64,000 nt of DNA from [Leptolyngbya] sp. PCC 7376 (lineage in GTDB: Bacteria; Cyanobacteriota; Cyanobacteriia; Cyanobacteriales; MRBY01): the NCBI RefSeq assembly GCF_000316605.1, contig NC_019683.1:2588036-2652035 (forward strand), in the 5' to 3' direction. The number at the start of each line of letters is the position of its first letter. Position 1 is the stretch's first letter. This document shows positions 53,929-62,841 of this stretch, piece by piece. The position numbers and the translations under genes are program-made. The notes under the pieces are model-generated. The model was given only the letters and a program-made list of their open reading frames with translations. It searched no databases and was not told where the DNA came from.

Positions 53929-54747
53929 TTAGGGGCGAAATAACCAGAGTGGTTGTCCTGCTGTCGCCAGTTCAAATTCTACCCAATTGAGGGTATTGCC
54001 AATAGGCGATCGCCCCTGACTCCGATTTAAAAGTCGATTGACAAAAGATTTTGGCTCTTCAATGGTGTTACATTCTGCTTTCTCTGGATCAAGGCCCGCC
54101 AGCTCTGCCGCCCAAATTCTGGCATCTTCCTCAGTCCCTAAGCGATCCACAGTACCGAGTTCTTTTGCTTGTTCACCACTGAAAATACGGCCATCCGCAA
54201 ATGCTTTTACTGCATCGACCTCTAGACCACGAGCATCAGCAATGGTTTTGACAAATTGCCCATAACTCACGTCGATTAAGTCTTGGAGAATGCGCTCTTC
54301 CTCAGAGGTTAGCTGCCGATCAAAAGACAAAATATCTTTGTACGGCCCTGATTTAATCACCTTAAAAGAAACACCGACTTTTTCGAGGAGCCGCTCTAAA
54401 TTATTGCCTCGTAGAATGACGCCGATACTACCCGTAATCGTGCCTGGATTCGAGACAATGTGCTGCGCACCCATACTGATATAAACGCCGCCGGATGCTG
54501 AGATATTGCCAAAACTCGCGACAATTTTGACTTTCTTTTGTAATTTTTTGAGTGCTTCGTAAATTTCCTGAGAATCACCGACTGTACCACCAGGAGAATC
54601 GATGCGGAGTAATAGAGCCGGAAATTTCTTTTCCTCAACTTCTTTTAGCGCTTTTAAAACTGTTTTGCGCGTTTCCGAGGCGATCGCCCCAGTGATTTCA
54701 ATGCGAGCTATTTGTTTCCGAGATTTGGGAGGAAAAGGCCACACCAT
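53929..54747 (-). CDS. sppA: Signal peptide peptidase SppA (36-kDa type)
   Basis: 272 residues, the short single-domain form. The catalytic Ser is in NISASGGVYISMGAQH and the Lys in IKSGPYKDILSFDR; other motifs are LLLRIDSPGGTVGDSQEIYEAL, TGSIGVILRGNNLERLL and FADGRIFSGEQAKELGTVDRLG. It degrades membrane-trapped signal peptides. No N-terminal membrane anchor is visible, although it may bind the membrane through its surface. Divergent from the EamA transporter gene. Confidence 0.93.
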   Translation of the reverse strand: MVWPFPPKSRKQIARIEITGAIASETRKTVLKALKEVEEKKFPALLLRIDSPGGTVGDSQEIYEALKKLQKKVKIVASFGNISASGGVYISMGAQHIVSNPGTITGSIGVILRGNNLERLLEKVGVSFKVIKSGPYKDILSFDRQLTSEEERILQDLIDVSYGQFVKTIADARGLEVDAVKAFADGRIFSGEQAKELGTVDRLGTEEDARIWAAELAGLDPEKAECNTIEEPKSFVNRLLNRSQGRSPIGNTLNWVEFELATAGQPLWLFRP

Positions 54748-54997
54748 AGATTTTTGAGGAAAAATAAAAGACTTGAGTCGCAGTCACAATCGACGACAGT
54801 TCTTTATCTTATCGGATGCTGGTTATTCCGTGGCGATCGCCTCAGAGTCCTTGGAAAAAAAACAATTAAGAGTAGGCCAAAACATAAAGCGAAGTGATAG
54901 GGGTTTACCTTTCAGAAATGTCAGAAATTGCGCTGCGATCGCTGAGAAATTCCCCTATCCTTATCATTACGTCTTTTTTTATCCCTACCAAGACCCT

Positions 54998-56017
54998 ATG
55001 ACCGGAAACTTATCGAAGGACACATTCCTCAAATTTCCTTTGGTGTTAATTGCGCCATTCTTTTTGTGGGGCACAGCGATGGTGGCCATGAAAGGCGTTT
55101 TGGAAGTCACATCGCCTTTGTTTCTCGCCTCGACACGTCTTGTTCCTGCCGGAATTTTGGTTTTACTATTTGCTCGCATCATGGGTCGGAACCAAAGAAT
55201 TCCAGCAGAGGGCTGGATTTGGATCTGTGCCTTTGCTTTCATCGATGGCCTTATGTTTCAGGGTTTTCTTGCAGAAGGGCTGGTGAAAACTGGGGCAGGT
55301 TTAGGATCAGTCATGATCGATTCTCAACCGCTTGCCGTTGCACTACTGTCGAGTTGGTTATTTGGTGAGCGTATCGGTCTATGGGGTTGGCTGGGTCTAA
55401 CATTTGGCATCCTAGGCATTAGCCTCATTGGCATTCCCGATGACTGGATTTTTGCGGTAACGGCTGGGGATTTTTCATTTTTGCAAGTGGACAACCTCGA
55501 AATCAGTGGCGAGGTATTAATGCTAGCTGCATCGCTGTCAATGGCAGTCGGAACAATTTTGATTCGGTATGTCAGTCGTTATGTTGACCCTGTGGTGGCG
55601 ACGGGTTGGCACATGATTATCGGCGGTATTCCATTATTAGTAGCCTCTGGCTTTCTTGAAACGCAGCAGTGGCAAAACATCAATGTGTCGGGGTGGTTGG
55701 CGCTGGGTTACTCCACGATCTTTGGCAGTGCGATCGCCTATGGTTTATTTTTCCTCCTCGCTTCCAAAGGCAATTTAACGAGTCTTAGTGCTTTAACCTT
55801 TCTCACACCAGTTTTTGCCTTGATTTTTGGACACCTCATTCTTGCAGAGGAGTTAAGTCAGCTCCAGTGGTTCGGCGTCGGTTTAACCCTTGTGAGTATC
55901 TATCTTATTAATCAGAGAGAACGTATTGCTCAACAGTGGCGATCGCTAACAAATAAGTCAGCATCCAACCAGTCAGTTGCTGCCACAACGATAGAAAAAA
56001 AGGAAAGACTAAAATAG
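54998..56017 (+). CDS. EamA (DMT) family transporter
   Basis: 339 residues from the ATG at 54998; the frame extends a further 75 residues upstream, but that part is unlike the family. About ten membrane helices in two EamA repeats: APFFLWGTAMVAMKGVLEVTSPLFLASTRLVPAGILVLLF, LGSVMIDSQPLAVALLSSWLFGERIGLWGWLGLTFGILGISLIGIP, then VGTILIRYVSRYVDPVVATGWHMIIGGIPLL and LGYSTIFGSAIAYGLFFLLASKGNLTSLSALTFLTPVFALIFGHLIL. Such proteins export or import metabolites (amino acids, sugars, nucleotides); the substrate is unknown. Divergent from sppA. Confidence 0.85.
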   Translation: MTGNLSKDTFLKFPLVLIAPFFLWGTAMVAMKGVLEVTSPLFLASTRLVPAGILVLLFARIMGRNQRIPAEGWIWICAFAFIDGLMFQGFLAEGLVKTGAGLGSVMIDSQPLAVALLSSWLFGERIGLWGWLGLTFGILGISLIGIPDDWIFAVTAGDFSFLQVDNLEISGEVLMLAASLSMAVGTILIRYVSRYVDPVVATGWHMIIGGIPLLVASGFLETQQWQNINVSGWLALGYSTIFGSAIAYGLFFLLASKGNLTSLSALTFLTPVFALIFGHLILAEELSQLQWFGVGLTLVSIYLINQRERIAQQWRSLTNKSASNQSVAATTIEKKERLK

Positions 56018-56853
56018 AATAGTTAATACGAGTAAAATGCGGATAATAGATTTGAAAACTTAATAATGTAGCGCCGTCATTCCATACAAAATACAATCCT
56101 AGCGTCTTTAGGATTTAGCAATGCATTACTAAAACAAAACACAGCAAATCATCTCAGCATAAACAACATTAACCTTGGATTCTGTGTACTGGATGCCCTA
56201 TGAAACGGATTTATCAAGGTATGAGCAGCAATCCTCGCCTTGCTTATGCAAGGCACAAAGAATCGCAGTACTTTCGTCCTTGTTAAAGCTGATTTTTGGA
56301 AGTCTCCTCATATGCTGCGCTACAAAATTACGCATGGACGACAAGATATAGCAATGCCCAGATAGATCAAGACGAAGAACAAAGAACCTCATCCATCGCA
56401 TCTCTTAAAGAACGTGAGTTCGGCGATCGCCAGAAGCACTTATAGCAGTCGCCAGATAGATTAAGACACTCCATAATGGTTTTGCAGACAAGCTTAGGAT
56501 TGAGGTTCACATGACGTATCAAACTATATGACCATTGCTATAGTTCGATTTTGTGGTCTCATAAGTTCAGCAAACGAGAAATGGAGTCCCTTGCGATAAT
56601 GACCCAAATGCTTGAATCTGGTAAAATCCAGCAGCTGAGTTCTTAAGTCTTTTTTCCGAGAAAGAAAACATTGTTCCACCTTGCGTCGTAGTGTAAAAAT
56701 TCTCTTGTTAGGGAGTTCGCTCCTCAGTCAAATATTTCGATTTGTATTTCGACTTGCGACATTGAAAATATGCAGAATGAGGTTGCTTATTAGGGATTGG
56801 CCGTATTTTGTTTGGTTAAAACCGAGGTAATGGGTGTCATTGATCATCTCCAC
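56018..56853. other. Long intergenic region with possible IS relics
   Basis: About 840 bp with no credible gene. The segment AACGTGAGTTCGG near 56413 matches the IS982 end found at 39473, and suggests a solitary terminal remnant. A minus-strand frame around 56530-56700 (LRRKVEQCF...RFKHLGHYRKG) and another at 56198-56401 are open but not recognised; both could be decayed transposase or unrelated sequence. Confidence 0.35.
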
Positions 56854-58485
56854 CTAAGAATCGACAATCTGCTTATTATTGCGTTCAGTAAGTTTGAGGC
56901 GAATTTCTTCGTGGTATTCCTTGGTGATGGGATAAAAATACGCCAATACTAAACCGATAATTAAGGCAAGAGTTGGCAAGGGGGCGATCGCCACGCGGAT
57001 AGCAAACAAAGCAGAGTCTGGTTGGATGGGAGGTGTTTCACCCGCCACGGATTCGACGAAGCCCGCCCAAGATAGGGCTTGTCCCACGAGAAATAGACTA
57101 ATCGCTAAGCCCATTTTTTGGAGTAACACCATAAAGCCATAGAAAACGCCTTCCCGCCGTTTGCCTGTGTTGAGTTCGTCTAGCTCAATGACATCGGGAA
57201 CCATTGACCAAGGAATTAGATAACTGACTGCCACACCGCATCCCGCCATCACTGCAAAGAAGAACATCAAACCCACTTGTCCGGGCTGAAGGAAAAACAA
57301 GCCAACTTGCGCGAGAATCCAAATGCTAACCCCCGCAAAATAGACTTTTTTCTTGCCTACTTTTTTGCTGAAGGCACTGGCGACAAATAACAAAATTAAG
57401 GCTGTTCCCTGTACTGCAAGGGCTGCGTTGGGGAACATGGCATCGGGTAAACCCATCCAGCTAATGACGAAGTAGGGCAAAATTGACGCGGTTAATTGGA
57501 TTGCCAACCACGATGCTAAATAGATGCCGATCACATAAAGGAAAGGCTTGTTATTAAAGGCAATTTTGAGTTGTTCTTTGAATGGAACTGGGGCTTCACC
57601 ATCATCATGGCTAGGATGAGCGACTAATAGATGCTCTTCTGTCGGTGACTGAATAAAGGTAAAAGCACTCACACCCAATAGAATTGCAAGGGCGATCGCC
57701 ACAAATATCCAAACAAAACCGACTTGCAGCCATTGCAGAACAATCACCCCTAAAACCGATAATCCAGACAATCCAGCCAAAATATATCCCAAGGCAATAC
57801 GCTGTGCATTATTGAAGATGGCTTCGCGACCTTTTTCCTGCAATCGCAACGTACACCAGAGCAATGTGAGCAACGCAAATATCGAGCACACTAAACCTAA
57901 AATCCAATATTGTTTAGCTGGATTATCGGGGTAAGCCTGAAACACAATGCGCGCCACAATTAGCGAAAAAATACTGGAGCCAATGGAAAAGCTAAACCGA
58001 AAACTGTTAAGGCTTGTCCGCTCGTTATAGTCTTGCGTCAACTCTGGTGTGAGCGCAGCATAGGGCAAATTAACAGCAGTGTAGGCGAGGTTAAATAAAA
58101 TCCCCATCACCACGTAATAGCCAAATAAAAACCAGTCATTAATGGCATCAACATCGCTGAAATGTGGCACAAGCCATTGCCCGAAAAAGACGATCACAAA
58201 TGGCAAGGTTCCCCACAACATCCAAGGGATTCGCCTGCCCCATTTCGTTCGGGTGCGATCACTCATCATGCCGACGACAGGATCATTCACCGCATCGGCA
58301 ATTTTGCCAATCATCAAAATACTGCCCGCTAATCCTGGCGGTAAGCCGGCCACCTGCGTAAAAAAGTACAGCAAGAAAAAGACTAAAACATTAGCCGTAA
58401 GGGCTGGCCCAATATCTCCCGCCCCAAACGCAATTTTTGTGGTGAGATTGAGTTTTTCGGCTTGGGGTTTCAGCGGCTGGGTCAT
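56854..58485 (-). CDS. MFS-type glycoside-pentoside-hexuronide (GPH) cation symporter
   Basis: 543 residues with 12 predicted membrane helices. The GPH/MelB signature is present after the first helices (IGKIADAVNDPVVGMMSDRTRTKWGRRIPWMLWG), with PYAALTPELTQDYNERTSLNSFRFSFSIGSSI in the next part and a duplicated motif in the second half. Members transport sugars with Na+ or H+. The substrate cannot be assigned; a GGxGTP-related carrier role is also possible. Length is about 50 residues above E. coli MelB because of longer loops. It stands alone next to an IS630 insertion. Confidence 0.87.
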   Translation of the reverse strand: MTQPLKPQAEKLNLTTKIAFGAGDIGPALTANVLVFFLLYFFTQVAGLPPGLAGSILMIGKIADAVNDPVVGMMSDRTRTKWGRRIPWMLWGTLPFVIVFFGQWLVPHFSDVDAINDWFLFGYYVVMGILFNLAYTAVNLPYAALTPELTQDYNERTSLNSFRFSFSIGSSIFSLIVARIVFQAYPDNPAKQYWILGLVCSIFALLTLLWCTLRLQEKGREAIFNNAQRIALGYILAGLSGLSVLGVIVLQWLQVGFVWIFVAIALAILLGVSAFTFIQSPTEEHLLVAHPSHDDGEAPVPFKEQLKIAFNNKPFLYVIGIYLASWLAIQLTASILPYFVISWMGLPDAMFPNAALAVQGTALILLFVASAFSKKVGKKKVYFAGVSIWILAQVGLFFLQPGQVGLMFFFAVMAGCGVAVSYLIPWSMVPDVIELDELNTGKRREGVFYGFMVLLQKMGLAISLFLVGQALSWAGFVESVAGETPPIQPDSALFAIRVAIAPLPTLALIIGLVLAYFYPITKEYHEEIRLKLTERNNKQIVDS

Positions 58486-58738
58486 GGGGAGAAAGAATTT
58501 AGACTATCCGCAATTGTAGTGCCTGTAACAATCAGTGGCGGAATATGTGGCATCAGGAGGGCGGTCGCCTATTTTTGCCTTTGTGATTTATCTGAGCCAA
58601 GTAAGTCACATGCTGAAGTACAAACCATTTGGAATAGTTCTTATCCGTCAGATTCTGCATATTGAAAATACACATGATGAAATTTGCCAGAATACCGAAA
58701 TAAAGCTGGAATACCTTCTATAGCAGCGAAGGAGAAGG

Positions 58739-59329
58739 TTAGGACATAGAACAGAAGGCTATTCTGATGGCATCGAACAAATCCTCAGTCTTCTTGATGA
58801 GCTTACTTACCTCCTTCTTTAACCTCCCCCAAAACTTCTCTATCTTGTTCAGGTGTGGTGAGTAGGGTGGCAAAAATATCACTTCACATCCTGCCTTCGC
58901 CACCAATGTTTGTATTCTTTCCTTTGGATGAACACTGGCATTATCCAGAATAATAATTTGACCCGGAATCAACTCTGGCACTAAGCAATCCTCTACCCAT
59001 TGGCAAACTAAGGCGCTGTTGGCATAGCCCTCAAATACCATCGGTGCTATCTGCTCTCCCTCTCGCCATCCTCCAATCACGCTAACTCGTTCTGTACGAT
59101 GACCTAACTTCTCTGCGATAAACCTCTCTGACTTATGGCAGTAGCCATACCCATAATCTAAGGTATTATCAAATCCACTTTCATCGATATATACGAGTCG
59201 TTCTTGGACATACTGCTTCAGTTGTGCCACAAATGCTTTTTCTAATTCTTTATCTCTCTCTTGATATCGATAGGTCTTTTTTTCGAGTAAATTCAATTTT
59301 CCGTAGAGCTTCACGTCTGGATGCATCAC
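58739..59329 (-). CDS. IS630-family transposase, downstream frame (DDE core)
   Basis: 196 residues in the +1 frame relative to the upstream ORF. Catalytic residues: Asp in LVYIDESGFDN, Asp in QIIILDNASVHPKERIQTLV and Glu in LPPYSPHLNKIEKFWGRLKKEV. The frame carries EKKTYRYQERDKELEKAF across the A7 slippery run, matching the continuation of the family, so the fusion made by frameshifting is the likely active enzyme. Confidence 0.85.
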   Translation of the reverse strand: MMHPDVKLYGKLNLLEKKTYRYQERDKELEKAFVAQLKQYVQERLVYIDESGFDNTLDYGYGYCHKSERFIAEKLGHRTERVSVIGGWREGEQIAPMVFEGYANSALVCQWVEDCLVPELIPGQIIILDNASVHPKERIQTLVAKAGCEVIFLPPYSPHLNKIEKFWGRLKKEVSKLIKKTEDLFDAIRIAFCSMS

Positions 59330-59609
59330 TAATAGACTCTGGCCATTTCTCCGCCATTTCCTTCTGGGTTAGATGCCCATATTTCTCTGCAAAAGCACGA
59401 AAAGCATCTAGATCATTAATCTTCGGTTGAGGGCCTCGACGGTAATCTGTCTTCGGAGCGACTGAACCGATTTTCTCTCGTCGTTTCAGCCACAGGTCTA
59501 GCGTATTTCGGCTAATACCAAAGAAGCGACAGATATCACTTTTTCGTTCACCTTTATCGAAGGCGGCAACAGCTTTTAGGCGTAAATCAAGACTATGGGG
59601 AGCAGGCAT
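59250..59609 (-). CDS. IS630-family transposase, upstream frame
   Basis: 119 residues: MPAPHSLDLRLKAVAAFDKGERKSDICRFFGISRNTLDLWLKRREK is a helix-turn-helix DNA-binding domain, then PQPKINDLDAFRAFAEKYGHLTQKEMAEKW, and the segment REALRKIEFTRKK before an A7 run (59277-59283). Translation probably shifts here into the downstream frame. Confidence 0.85.
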   Translation of the reverse strand: MPAPHSLDLRLKAVAAFDKGERKSDICRFFGISRNTLDLWLKRREKIGSVAPKTDYRRGPQPKINDLDAFRAFAEKYGHLTQKEMAEKWPESISDASRREALRKIEFTRKKDLSISRER

Positions 59610-59669
59610 GGCATCTATGTTTATTGCTTCTATCCTATTTTGTCTTAACCCACTCCTTGCCTGCTATAG

Positions 59670-60252
59670 TGTTAGATATTTATCTGAAATAAATTGGCAA
59701 TAGAGTCTTTGGGGTATTTTAGAGGTGTGTGTCAAAAAAAGAGCTATAAGTCTGCGCACGCAATATTAAATTTACTCTCCTTGTCTTATCTGACAAAAAA
59801 TCACCCATCTTTTTTTGGAGACGACAAAAAAAGTTTCAAGGCTTATCTCACAAAGCTTTTAGGAGATTATGGGCGATCAAGAAAAATCTTTTAATGAAAA
59901 AAACATACACCAGACTGCTGGATTCTAGGTCTTTAGATCTAAAAGACCTAACCGTATTGCTTCTGAAAAACTGGAATCGAACCATGATCTGTAACTATAG
60001 AGAGAATTTTTGATCAGTCTTAATGAGATTAATTATCAACTTTGTCTGGTATGCTATTTCATGTGACATACATATTTAGTGGATAACTTCCAAACTAATA
60101 GGAATCGGCTTTCGTCTCTTCTGTGTCTCTTTTTACGCTGGAGAGATTTGATTTATTCCATGGAGAACACCATATTTACTGACATGCGTAAGCAGACTCT
60201 ACCTACTTTTCGCTAAATATCGTTTAGAAAATACTGTTTCATTAAACTTACT
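59670..60252. other. Intergenic region between the IS630 and the alpha/beta-hydrolase gene
   Basis: About 580 AT-rich bases. A short ORF at 59694-59894 has no features and is not accepted. An inverted repeat (AGGTCTTTAGATC/TAAAAGACCT) lies at about 59927-59950. A TTCGA-containing segment near 59970-59990 looks slightly like a tRNA T-arm but does not fold into a tRNA. Confidence 0.35.
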
Positions 60253-60996
60253 ATGGCCTGTCCTTCTGATGCTTTATGGCTAAGCGTCAATCCCAGCTTG
60301 AGACACTTCGATCAGCGTTTATGTCGACTACTGCGCAGACATGTCGAAATCCAATATTGGAGCTACCATCAAACACCTGATGAGCCTTGCTCTATTGAAA
60401 CGGCCGTTACGCTACTTCATGATTATCTCAAGCATCGATCAGTACCCATTCATCTCATCGGACATGGTGTAAGTGGTGCTGTAGCTTTGTTATACGCGCG
60501 CTTACACCCATCGAGAGTTAAGTCCTTGACTCTATTGGGGGTTGGTGCAAATCCTGCGATTAGTTGGCATACCCAATACTATGCTCTTAGAAATAATTTG
60601 CCTTGCAATCGTCAAATGATTTTGATGCAGATGGCAAGAATTTTATTTGGTGCTATTGGTTCAAAAAAACTGACTGGTATTGCCAGGGTGTTAGTCAAAA
60701 ATTTAGATACAGAATTGTCTTCTCACTCTCTGATCGAGCATCGTAATTTTGAGAGTGGCGGTGTGGAAGTTCCAATCCTCGTGTGCAATGGGGCGTTCGA
60801 CACCATTATTGATCCAAATGAACATGCTCGTTGGCAGCCGTATCTGAATAGTGGCGATCGCCTATGGACATGCCAAAAAGGAAGACATTTTTTCCATCAT
60901 AGCCATGCCTCACAAGTTAACCCGATCATCGTTGATTTTTGGCAGAGGGCGACCTCACCTTTCGCAAGAACAGCACTCATTGAAGTCATTTCCTAA
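60253..60996 (+). CDS. Alpha/beta-hydrolase-fold protein lacking the nucleophile Ser
   Basis: 247 residues with the alpha/beta-hydrolase fold: VPIHLIGHGVSGAVALLYARLHPSRVKSLTLLGVG is the nucleophile-elbow strand, but the usual G-H-S-x-G reads G-H-G-V-S-G, so Ser is replaced by Gly. The acid strand VPILVCNGAFDTIIDPNEHARW and a late His in KGRHFFHHSHA are preserved. Such proteins often act as binding proteins or in lipid or pigment processes rather than hydrolysis. It is followed 39 bp later by the thioredoxin-reductase-like gene and probably shares its transcript. Confidence 0.82.
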   Translation: MACPSDALWLSVNPSLRHFDQRLCRLLRRHVEIQYWSYHQTPDEPCSIETAVTLLHDYLKHRSVPIHLIGHGVSGAVALLYARLHPSRVKSLTLLGVGANPAISWHTQYYALRNNLPCNRQMILMQMARILFGAIGSKKLTGIARVLVKNLDTELSSHSLIEHRNFESGGVEVPILVCNGAFDTIIDPNEHARWQPYLNSGDRLWTCQKGRHFFHHSHASQVNPIIVDFWQRATSPFARTALIEVIS

Positions 60997-61035
60997 CTTT
61001 CAGTAGACCTCTCAATTGAATGGAGATTAGTATTT

Positions 61036-61992
61036 GTGGAAACGTATGAATTTGATGTCGCGATCATTGGTGGTGGACCAGCTGGCTGCACTTGTGCCCT
61101 ATATACATCCAGAGCCGATCTAAAGACCGTCATTTTAGATAAAAACTCAGCAGTTGGTGCACTAGCTATCACCCACAAAATCGCTAATTATCCTGGTGTT
61201 GCTACAGATATCAGCGGGGATGAACTGTTGCAAATTATGCGTGAACAAGCGATATCCTATGGCACGGACTACCGTCGGGCTCAGGTATTTGGCATCGACG
61301 TTAGCGGTGAAAAGAAAACAGTATATACACCAGAAGGTACATTTACTTGTCGGGCTCTCGTTTTGGCGACAGGTGCAATGGGTCGCAAAGCATCATTTAA
61401 AGGAGAAGCAGAATTTTTGGGACGTGGTGTCAGTTATTGCGCAACCTGTGATGCAGCTTTTTATCGCGATCGTGAAGTTGTAGTTGTGGGCTCTAACCAA
61501 GAAGCAATAGAAGAAGCGCAGGTGCTAACAAAATTTGCATCTACTGTACATTTTGTGACGTTTAAAATCCCGGTTATGGAAGAGCCCCATGTTCAAGCTT
61601 TATTAGCCTCACCAAATGTCAAACATTGGGATCGCTCTCGCCTTGTCGGTATTCAGGGTGATGATACTGGTGTGACAGGCGTTCAAATAAAAACCAAAGA
61701 ATCAAAAGAGCCAGTATCTTTATCCCTTGAAGGAGTATTCGTCTATCAAAGTGGCTCAAAGCCCATTACAGATTTTATTGGTGATCAAGTGGAATTCAAT
61801 GATGATGGTGGTGTGAAAGTTAATGATTTGATGTCTACAAATATTGACGGTGTTTGGGCAATTGGAGATATACGAAATACACCATTTAAGCAAGCAGTTG
61901 TTGCAGCCGGTGATGGTTGTGTTGCAGCAATGGCAATCGATAAATATCTAAATAGTCGTAAAGGGTTTAGACCAGATTGGGATCATTCTTAA
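61036..61992 (+). CDS. Thioredoxin-reductase-like FAD disulfide oxidoreductase (NADPH motifs absent)
   Basis: 318 residues from a GTG start. The FAD-binding motif FDVAIIGGGPAGCTCALYTSRADLKTVILD is at the N-terminus, the redox pair is in VSYCATCDAAFY, and the second FAD-site motif is NIDGVWAIGDIRN. The second nucleotide domain reads REVVVVGSNQEAIEEAQVL and lacks GGGDSA and the HRRxxxR arginines that hold NADPH phosphate in true TrxR. Cyanobacterial proteins of this kind, such as the diflavin-linked disulfide oxidoreductases (DDOR), do not use NADPH. I infer a ferredoxin- or flavin-linked reductase. The last 20 residues (DKYLNSRKGFRPDWDHS) are a typical extension. Confidence 0.85.
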   Translation: METYEFDVAIIGGGPAGCTCALYTSRADLKTVILDKNSAVGALAITHKIANYPGVATDISGDELLQIMREQAISYGTDYRRAQVFGIDVSGEKKTVYTPEGTFTCRALVLATGAMGRKASFKGEAEFLGRGVSYCATCDAAFYRDREVVVVGSNQEAIEEAQVLTKFASTVHFVTFKIPVMEEPHVQALLASPNVKHWDRSRLVGIQGDDTGVTGVQIKTKESKEPVSLSLEGVFVYQSGSKPITDFIGDQVEFNDDGGVKVNDLMSTNIDGVWAIGDIRNTPFKQAVVAAGDGCVAAMAIDKYLNSRKGFRPDWDHS

Positions 61993-62190
61993 ATGGGAGA
62001 CTGAAGATATTAATATCAATGATTATTCTGTGACATATTTTATTTTTGAGAAATTAAGTAATCTGTTTGATAAAAGATTATAATATAGTCACACCAGTGA
62101 ATTTTTTTGCGAGGGTTAACTATGCTTAATCCTCGCATTTTCATGGAGTTTTAACAAGAACTCGAAATTACTTGATAGACTGATCTTTTT

Positions 62191-62703
62191 CTATAAATTA
62201 AATAATGGTTTAAGTTGAATACACCAAATTTCGATACGTTCTCCACTCTTCTCAAACTCGTTGTCATCATCTAGAGCTAAACCACAAAACTGACTACCAC
62301 GTATGGCTTTTGAGTCTGTATGACTATAACCATCTGCTGGCCAATATCCAACAGTTTTACCGCCTAGACTGGAAATCTTTGCTTCAAGTTGACCCATTGC
62401 ATCTTGAAAGTTATCTGCATAACTAATTTGATCACCGGTACCAAAATAAGCAATTGTTTTGCCATTAAAGCTGAGATCATCTAAATCTTCAAAAACTTCA
62501 TTCTAATCATCTTGGATATCACCAATATTCCATGTGGGACATCCAATAATCAAGAAGTCATATTCTAATAAGTCAGATGCATTTTTCTCACTGATATCAT
62601 GAAGGTCTATGATCCCTTCTCCACCTAAAACCTCCTGTATTTGTTCTGCAATATCTGCTGTTTTGCCTGTTGTTGAACCAAAAAATAATCCAATCTTTGA
62701 CAT
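62191..62703 (-). pseudogene. isiB: Flavodoxin isiB with a single in-frame TAG
   Basis: A 170-codon flavodoxin frame that is intact except for one stop. The FMN site FGSTTGKTADIAEQ is followed by IIGCPTWNIG and, after the stop, by FGTGDQISYADNFQDAMGQLEAKI and SQFCGLALDDDNE, all conserved in long-chain flavodoxins. Codon 67 is TAG (62503-62505) where relatives carry Trp (TGG). I place the start at the ATG at 62703. IsiB replaces ferredoxin under iron limitation. Either a nonsense mutation or a sequencing error explains the stop; readthrough is unlikely but possible. Confidence 0.88.
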
Positions 62704-62739
62704 GATTTTAATATTTGAATGAGTGGCTGATTTAGAGCT

Positions 62740-62776
62740 CAAATTGAGTATTTAATACGATTAAATACTCAATTTG
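62740..62776. promoter_or_regulatory. Perfect 17-bp inverted repeat upstream of isiB
   Basis: CAAATTGAGTATTTAAT, a 3-nt spacer (ACG), and the exact complement ATTAAATACTCAATTTG. It is 37 bp upstream of the isiB start in the gap after fba, and could be an operator for a dimeric regulator or a 5' leader hairpin. It does not match a classical Fur box. Confidence 0.6.
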
Positions 62777-62782
62777 ATAATT

Positions 62783-62820
62783 AAAAAAACTCCCAAAATA
62801 TCGGGCTATTTTGAGAGCAC
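62783..62820 (-). terminator. Rho-independent terminator of fba
   Basis: On the minus strand CTCTCAAAATA, a 6-nt loop and TATTTTGGGAG (one G-U pair) are followed by a T7 run, about 20 bp after the aldolase stop. Confidence 0.85.
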
Positions 62821-62841
62821 TAGGCACAACTTAAAAGCTTT

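Larger units (their letters stand above)
58721..59667. mobile_element. IS630-family insertion sequence, complete
   Basis: About 950 bp. Inverted ends CTATAGCAGCGAAGGAG and, complementary, CTATAGCAGGCAAGGAG (read outward-in from 58719 and 59669) with TA at the junctions, typical of IS630. It encodes an overlapping pair of transposase frames. Confidence 0.85.

Noticed and set aside
54773-54997. N-terminal 75-residue extension of the EamA transporter
   Set aside because: Not membrane-like, contains HIP1 sites, and family members start at the internal ATG.
59694-59894. 66-residue ORF downstream of the IS630
   Set aside because: No ribosome site, odd composition, no similarity to any family I know, and located in AT-rich DNA next to an IS.
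59940-60010. tRNA-like T-arm (complement of GGAATCGAACC)
   Set aside because: The flanking bases do not form the T-stem properly, and acceptor, D- and anticodon arms are not found.
62503-62742. A separate 79-residue short flavodoxin-like protein
   Set aside because: The same frame continues after the TAG with a perfectly conserved flavodoxin C-terminal half, so this is one interrupted gene.
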